From: Candidatus Gastranaerophilales bacterium
Lineage (GTDB): Bacteria > Cyanobacteriota > Vampirovibrionia > Gastranaerophilales > Gastranaerophilaceae
Reading direction: 5' to 3'
NCBI GenBank assembly: GCA_944323585.1
Contig: CALUTA010000058.1
Location: forward strand, 1-8,742
Length of the DNA stretch: 8,742 nt
Shown here: positions 6,099-8,742 of the stretch, in pieces
Numbering within the stretch: position 1 is the first letter of the stretch
Layout of the letters: each line of letters begins with the position of its first letter
The notes under the pieces: model-generated
Told to the model about the DNA's origin: nothing
The model's input: only the letters and a program-made list of their open reading frames with translations
Databases searched by the model: none
Program-made: the position numbers and the translations under genes

Positions 6099-7001
6099 AT
6101 GTTTGATGAACTTTTAAAATACATTCAAATGCAAATAGGAATGCTGGATTTGTCCTTCAGCGGAACAAATTTCGTTGAAATTTTTATAATAGCTTTCATT
6201 TTGTTTGTATTTTATTCAAAGTTTATCAAGAATACCCAGTCCGAAAAATTTGTTAAAGGCGCATTTGTGCTGGTTTTTCTGTGGATTTTTTCAGAAATTC
6301 TTATAAGATTTGATTTAAAAATTCTCGGAGTATTCTTAAAGGCAATTGTAATGCTTGTTTCGTTGAGCCTGATTGTCATATTCCAGCCTGAATTGAGAAG
6401 GTTTCTAGGATATCTGGGACAGGCGGATTGGATTTCAAAAGTTTTTGGAGGCGGAAGCAAGCACGGTAATGAAAAAATTGACGTTATTAAGGAATTGATT
6501 GAAGCCGTGAAGTTTTTGTCAAAATCACATACAGGAGCTTTGATAGTATTTCAGAGCGATTTAAGCAATACTTATTATGATGTCGGTACCAAGCTTAATG
6601 CTGATGTTTCAACCGAATTGCTGTTGACTATTTTTCATCCGAATACCCCTCTCCATGACGGGGCTGTTGTTATTAACGGCAGTAAAATAATTTCGGCAGG
6701 CGTCCTTCTCCCGCTTACCGAAGACCCGAAATTAAGCTGGAAATACGGAACCCGTCATCGTGCAGCTATTGGGATGACGGAAACCAGTAATGCTGCATGT
6801 CTTGTTGTATCGGAAGAAACAGGAGATGTGTCAATAGCGCTCGACGGAACTTTGAAAAAATATGAAGATCTAGTATCTTTAAAGCAGGATCTGGAAAAAA
6901 TTCTCGGTTATAAAAATTCAGAAGATCCGGATGATAAAAAAACAATATTTAAAATTAATAACCTTCTGGCTATCAGAAAAACTGATTCCAAAGCTGATTA
7001 A
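6099..7001 (+). CDS. cdaA: Membrane diadenylate cyclase, CdaA type
   Basis: It makes cyclic di-AMP from two ATP. The 300-residue layout is that of CdaA: three hydrophobic helices in about residues 24-96, the conserved junction IFQPELRR (94-101), and then the DAC domain (about 125-265). The domain shows DVGTKLNADVS, the DGA motif (187-189 in LHDGAVVI) and the RHR motif (219-221 in YGTRHRAAIGM), both needed for ATP binding and catalysis, so it should be active. The start follows the lysA stop with no gap; only a weak GGATAGG lies upstream, so it is probably translated by coupling to lysA. c-di-AMP controls potassium and osmolyte transport and cell-wall balance in many bacteria. No CdaR or GlmM partner is beside it here. 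The basic tail after residue 265 is variable in the family. Confidence 0.96.
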   Translation: MFDELLKYIQMQIGMLDLSFSGTNFVEIFIIAFILFVFYSKFIKNTQSEKFVKGAFVLVFLWIFSEILIRFDLKILGVFLKAIVMLVSLSLIVIFQPELRRFLGYLGQADWISKVFGGGSKHGNEKIDVIKELIEAVKFLSKSHTGALIVFQSDLSNTYYDVGTKLNADVSTELLLTIFHPNTPLHDGAVVINGSKIISAGVLLPLTEDPKLSWKYGTRHRAAIGMTETSNAACLVVSEETGDVSIALDGTLKKYEDLVSLKQDLEKILGYKNSEDPDDKKTIFKINNLLAIRKTDSKAD

Positions 7002-7018
7002 AAGAAAGAAGTATAAAA

Positions 7019-7891
7019 ATGCCCGAAAGAAAAATATCGTTTAAAGAAATGGCCATGTTTTTGATAAATAAGTTGTTATTTTTAGCTTTCGGTGCTTTTA
7101 TAGCGGCATTTGCGCTTGAGTGTTTTCTTGTGCCGAATAATATTATTGACGGCGGGGTTGTCGGTATTTCAATGATTTTAAGCTACATTACGAAGTACAA
7201 TCTAGGACTTTTAATTTTGGTATTGAATATTCCTTTTTTGTGTCTGGCGTTTACTAAAATGGGAAAGTATTTTGTATTCCAGACACTTTATGCCGTAACT
7301 ATGCTTGCAATCGGTATTAATATTTTTCAGTCATACCACATAACAGACGATCTTTTGTTAGCAACTGTTTTCGGAGGAATAATCTTAGGAACGGGGGTCG
7401 GCATTGTCCTTAAAAATGAAGGGTCGCTTGACGGAACTGAAATAATGTCACTTGTGCTTTCAAAAAAGTTCGGGTTGTCTGTCGGCGAAATTATTATGGC
7501 ATTTAATGTTATAATTTATTTTTGTGCAGGTCTTGTTCTTGGTTGGAATAAAGCTATGTATTCAGTTTTGACTTATTTTATAGCTTATAGAGTTATTGAT
7601 ATTGTTCTGGAAGGTTTAAATTCTTCTAAATCCGTTCGGATTATTAGTGATAAGGCTTACGAAATCGGGCAGGAACTTATTGATAAATTTGAAATAAGCG
7701 TTACTTACCTGAAAGGTGTCGGCGGATATTCAAAACAAGAAAAAACTTTGATATATTGTGTGGTCTCAAGACTTGAACTTACAAAGGTGAAAGAAGTAGT
7801 GAAAGAGTTTGATTCAAAAGCCTTTATGTCAATTGTGGATGTGCATGAAACTTATGGCTCCAGAATGGGCAAGCATATTGATAAAATTTAA
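7019..7891 (+). CDS. YitT-family membrane protein with C-terminal DUF2179 domain
   Basis: The 290-residue protein has a hydrophobic N-terminal part with about five or six membrane helices (roughly 14-36, 44-57, 62-79, 84-103, 112-131, 157-190). It contains the family signature GSLDGTEIMSLVLSKK (135-150). A soluble DUF2179 domain fills about 205-285, with GVGGYSKQEKTLIYCVVSR and DSKAFMSIVDVHETYG. The domain resembles small regulatory ligand-binding folds; the transported substrate of YitT proteins is not established. It starts 17 nt after cdaA with only a weak purine-rich ribosome site (AGAAG at 7007-7011) and no internal promoter that I can see, so it is probably the third gene of the lysA operon. 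Because it follows a c-di-AMP synthase, regulation by that nucleotide is an attractive but unsupported idea. Confidence 0.9.
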   Translation: MPERKISFKEMAMFLINKLLFLAFGAFIAAFALECFLVPNNIIDGGVVGISMILSYITKYNLGLLILVLNIPFLCLAFTKMGKYFVFQTLYAVTMLAIGINIFQSYHITDDLLLATVFGGIILGTGVGIVLKNEGSLDGTEIMSLVLSKKFGLSVGEIIMAFNVIIYFCAGLVLGWNKAMYSVLTYFIAYRVIDIVLEGLNSSKSVRIISDKAYEIGQELIDKFEISVTYLKGVGGYSKQEKTLIYCVVSRLELTKVKEVVKEFDSKAFMSIVDVHETYGSRMGKHIDKI

Positions 7892-7895
7892 CATA

Positions 7896-7924
7896 TAGAC
7901 AATATCTTTAGAATATAATATAAT
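7896..7924 (+). promoter_or_regulatory. Promoter of the 115-residue gene
   Basis: TAGACA (7896-7901), a 17-bp spacer and TATAAT (7919-7924) form a strong vegetative-type promoter, with a start near 7931 and a leader of about 46 nt. A second TATAAT overlaps at 7914-7919. It begins a few bases after the YitT stop codon, so the 115-residue gene can be expressed independently of the lysA operon. Confidence 0.65.
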
Positions 7925-7936
7925 ACTAAAAGTTGA

Positions 7937-7972
7937 ATGACAGAAGAACTTATCATGAGTTCAGAAGGATAA
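7937..7972 (+). other. Possible 11-codon leader mini-ORF
   Basis: ATG at 7937 opens a short frame reading MTEELIMSSEG that stops at 7970-7972, four bases before the ATG of the 115-residue gene. Its last two sense codons contain the AAGGA ribosome binding site (7965-7969) of that gene, so translating ribosomes would cover it. There is no clear ribosome site for the mini-ORF itself, so it may be a chance frame. Confidence 0.2.
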
Positions 7973-7976
7973 AAAA

Positions 7977-8324
7977 ATGGCGAAAAATACAGATATGGTT
8001 CCTATAGAAGTAAGTATATTGACAGTTGACCATGATATTAAAGGTGTTGTTTATGTGTCAAAATATACAAATACAAACAGGGAGTTGACGGATTTATTGA
8101 ATGACAGAGAAAGGCGTTTTCTGGCGGTGACAAATGCTGAAATCTATCCTCGAAATGCCGGTCAGTCGCCAAGAAAGTATAATTTTTTGGAAATTCATAT
8201 GGATTATGTTTTGATGGTTCATCCGTCGACACAGGCTGTTTTTAAAGATTCGGGCAAAACACAGGAAGATATTGCACGTTTCAGAGATTTGCGGATGAAG
8301 TTAAATCAGACAAAACCGTTTTAA
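7977..8324 (+). CDS. Conserved-looking small protein of unknown function, 115 aa
   Basis: I do not recognise a named function. The N-terminal two thirds look like alternating beta strands: VPIEVSILTVDHDIKGVVYVS, then a loop TNTNRELTDLLNDRERRFLAVTNAEIYPR, then KYNFLEIHMDYVLMVHPS. This arrangement resembles small beta-barrel domains of unknown function (DUF6812-like is my tentative recollection). A short charged helical tail ends in TKPF. There is no signal peptide or membrane helix, so it is probably cytosolic. The start is firm: AAGGA at 7965-7969 lies 7 nt before the ATG. It has its own promoter and terminator and so is a single-gene unit between the lysA operon and serA. A nucleic-acid or ligand-binding role would fit the fold guess but is not shown. 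Confidence 0.85.
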   Translation: MAKNTDMVPIEVSILTVDHDIKGVVYVSKYTNTNRELTDLLNDRERRFLAVTNAEIYPRNAGQSPRKYNFLEIHMDYVLMVHPSTQAVFKDSGKTQEDIARFRDLRMKLNQTKPF

Positions 8325-8332
8325 AATTTGTG

Positions 8333-8356
8333 AAAGGTGCGATAAGCACCTTTTTT
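8333..8356 (+). terminator. Intrinsic (Rho-independent) terminator
   Basis: AAAGGTGC (8333-8340) pairs perfectly with GCACCTTT (8346-8353) around a GATAA loop, followed directly by a run of six T (8351-8356). It lies 8 nt after the stop of the 115-residue gene and ends that transcript before serA. Confidence 0.9.
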
Positions 8357-8389
8357 AGTTTGTTGATTGAGGTAAAAAAGGAGGGGTTA

Positions 8390-8742
8390 ATGAAAGTTTT
8401 AATTTTAGATAAGGTTAATGATATTGCTGAGAAAATTATAAAAGAAGCCGGACTTGAAGCGGTGGTAATGCCATCTCAAACAGAAGAAGAGTTATGCGGT
8501 ATTATAAAAGATTATGCCGGTGTAATTGTGAGAAATACCACCAGAATAACAAAAAAAGTTATTGAAAATGCTCCAAATCTTAAAATTATCGCACGTGCGG
8601 GAGTCGGTGTTGATAATATTGATGTGGAGTCAGCAGCTTTAAACGGCATCTGGGTTGTAAATTCACCAAACGGCAATACAGAAGCCACAGCGGAGCATAC
8701 AATAGCAATGATGCTTGCTTGTGCAAGAAATATTCCTCAAGG
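8390..8742 (+). CDS. serA: D-3-phosphoglycerate dehydrogenase (partial, C-terminus outside window)
   Basis: Translation from ATG 8390 gives 117 codons plus two bases, open to the window end, beginning MKVLILDKVNDIAEKIIKEA. The substrate-domain signatures are present: GVIVRNTTRIT (44-54), IIARAGVGVDNID (66-78) and VVNSPNGNTEATAEHTIAMML (89-109). These are typical of SerA, which oxidises 3-phosphoglycerate to start serine synthesis. The NAD-binding GxGxxG, the catalytic Arg, Glu and His and any C-terminal ACT/ASB domain lie beyond the edge, so a related D-2-hydroxyacid dehydrogenase cannot be fully excluded. The start is well supported by AAGGAGG at 8378-8384, 5 nt upstream. It follows a strong terminator, so it should have its own promoter, but only about 33 nt lie between and I see no clear hexamers there. 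Confidence 0.92.
   Translation, partial: MKVLILDKVNDIAEKIIKEAGLEAVVMPSQTEEELCGIIKDYAGVIVRNTTRITKKVIENAPNLKIIARAGVGVDNIDVESAALNGIWVVNSPNGNTEATAEHTIAMMLACARNIPQ

Noticed and set aside
1..8742. CRISPR array, insertion sequence, tRNA or rRNA
   Set aside because: No regularly spaced repeats, transposase frames, terminal inverted repeats or RNA gene patterns were seen on reading.

Overview
The window is a stretch of low-GC, gene-dense bacterial chromosome with no mobile elements, CRISPR arrays or RNA genes that I can see. It carries eleven or twelve genes: mainly housekeeping metabolism and envelope or signalling functions, plus three small proteins of unknown function. The order lysA followed directly by cdaA is the one I know from cyanobacteria (for example Synechocystis sll0504-sll0505). 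Together with the low GC and the amino-sugar genes, this suggests a non-photosynthetic gut relative of cyanobacteria (Melainabacteria/Vampirovibrionia, Gastranaerophilales type). That placement is inference from gene order and composition, not from a phylogenetic marker.

Region 1 (1-1855). A partial XRE-family regulator on the minus strand is divergent from a 76-residue unknown protein. About 90 bp separate them, holding promoter signals for both and a repeated, operator-like element. The small gene converges on, and overlaps by 35 nt, the 3' end of a minus-strand M16 zinc peptidase.

Region 2 (1856-4665, plus strand). A tight run of nanE (ManNAc-6-phosphate 2-epimerase), a ROK-family sugar kinase, a 72-residue unknown protein and a UbiA-family membrane prenyltransferase. 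The spacers are 11 and 19 nt, and the last junction is a TGATG overlap, so this is very probably one operon. NanE plus a ROK kinase would be enough to take ManNAc to GlcNAc-6-phosphate. Why a prenyltransferase follows is not evident.

Region 3 (4666-7891, plus strand). lysA (diaminopimelate decarboxylase), cdaA (membrane diadenylate cyclase) and a YitT-family membrane protein form a second probable operon. Its promoter region carries a perfect 10-bp inverted repeat. Lysine and peptidoglycan-precursor supply is thus linked to c-di-AMP synthesis.

Region 4 (7892-8742). A good promoter drives a 115-residue unknown protein whose leader contains an 11-codon mini-ORF. A clear intrinsic terminator follows, then the first 117 codons of serA (3-phosphoglycerate dehydrogenase), cut by the window edge.

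I found no strong evidence for a wholly new system. The points most worth a second look are the operator-like repeats at the XRE/small-protein and lysA promoters, two apparently leaderless starts, an altered sugar-binding motif in the ROK kinase, an insertion in the M16 active domain, and the small unknown proteins.
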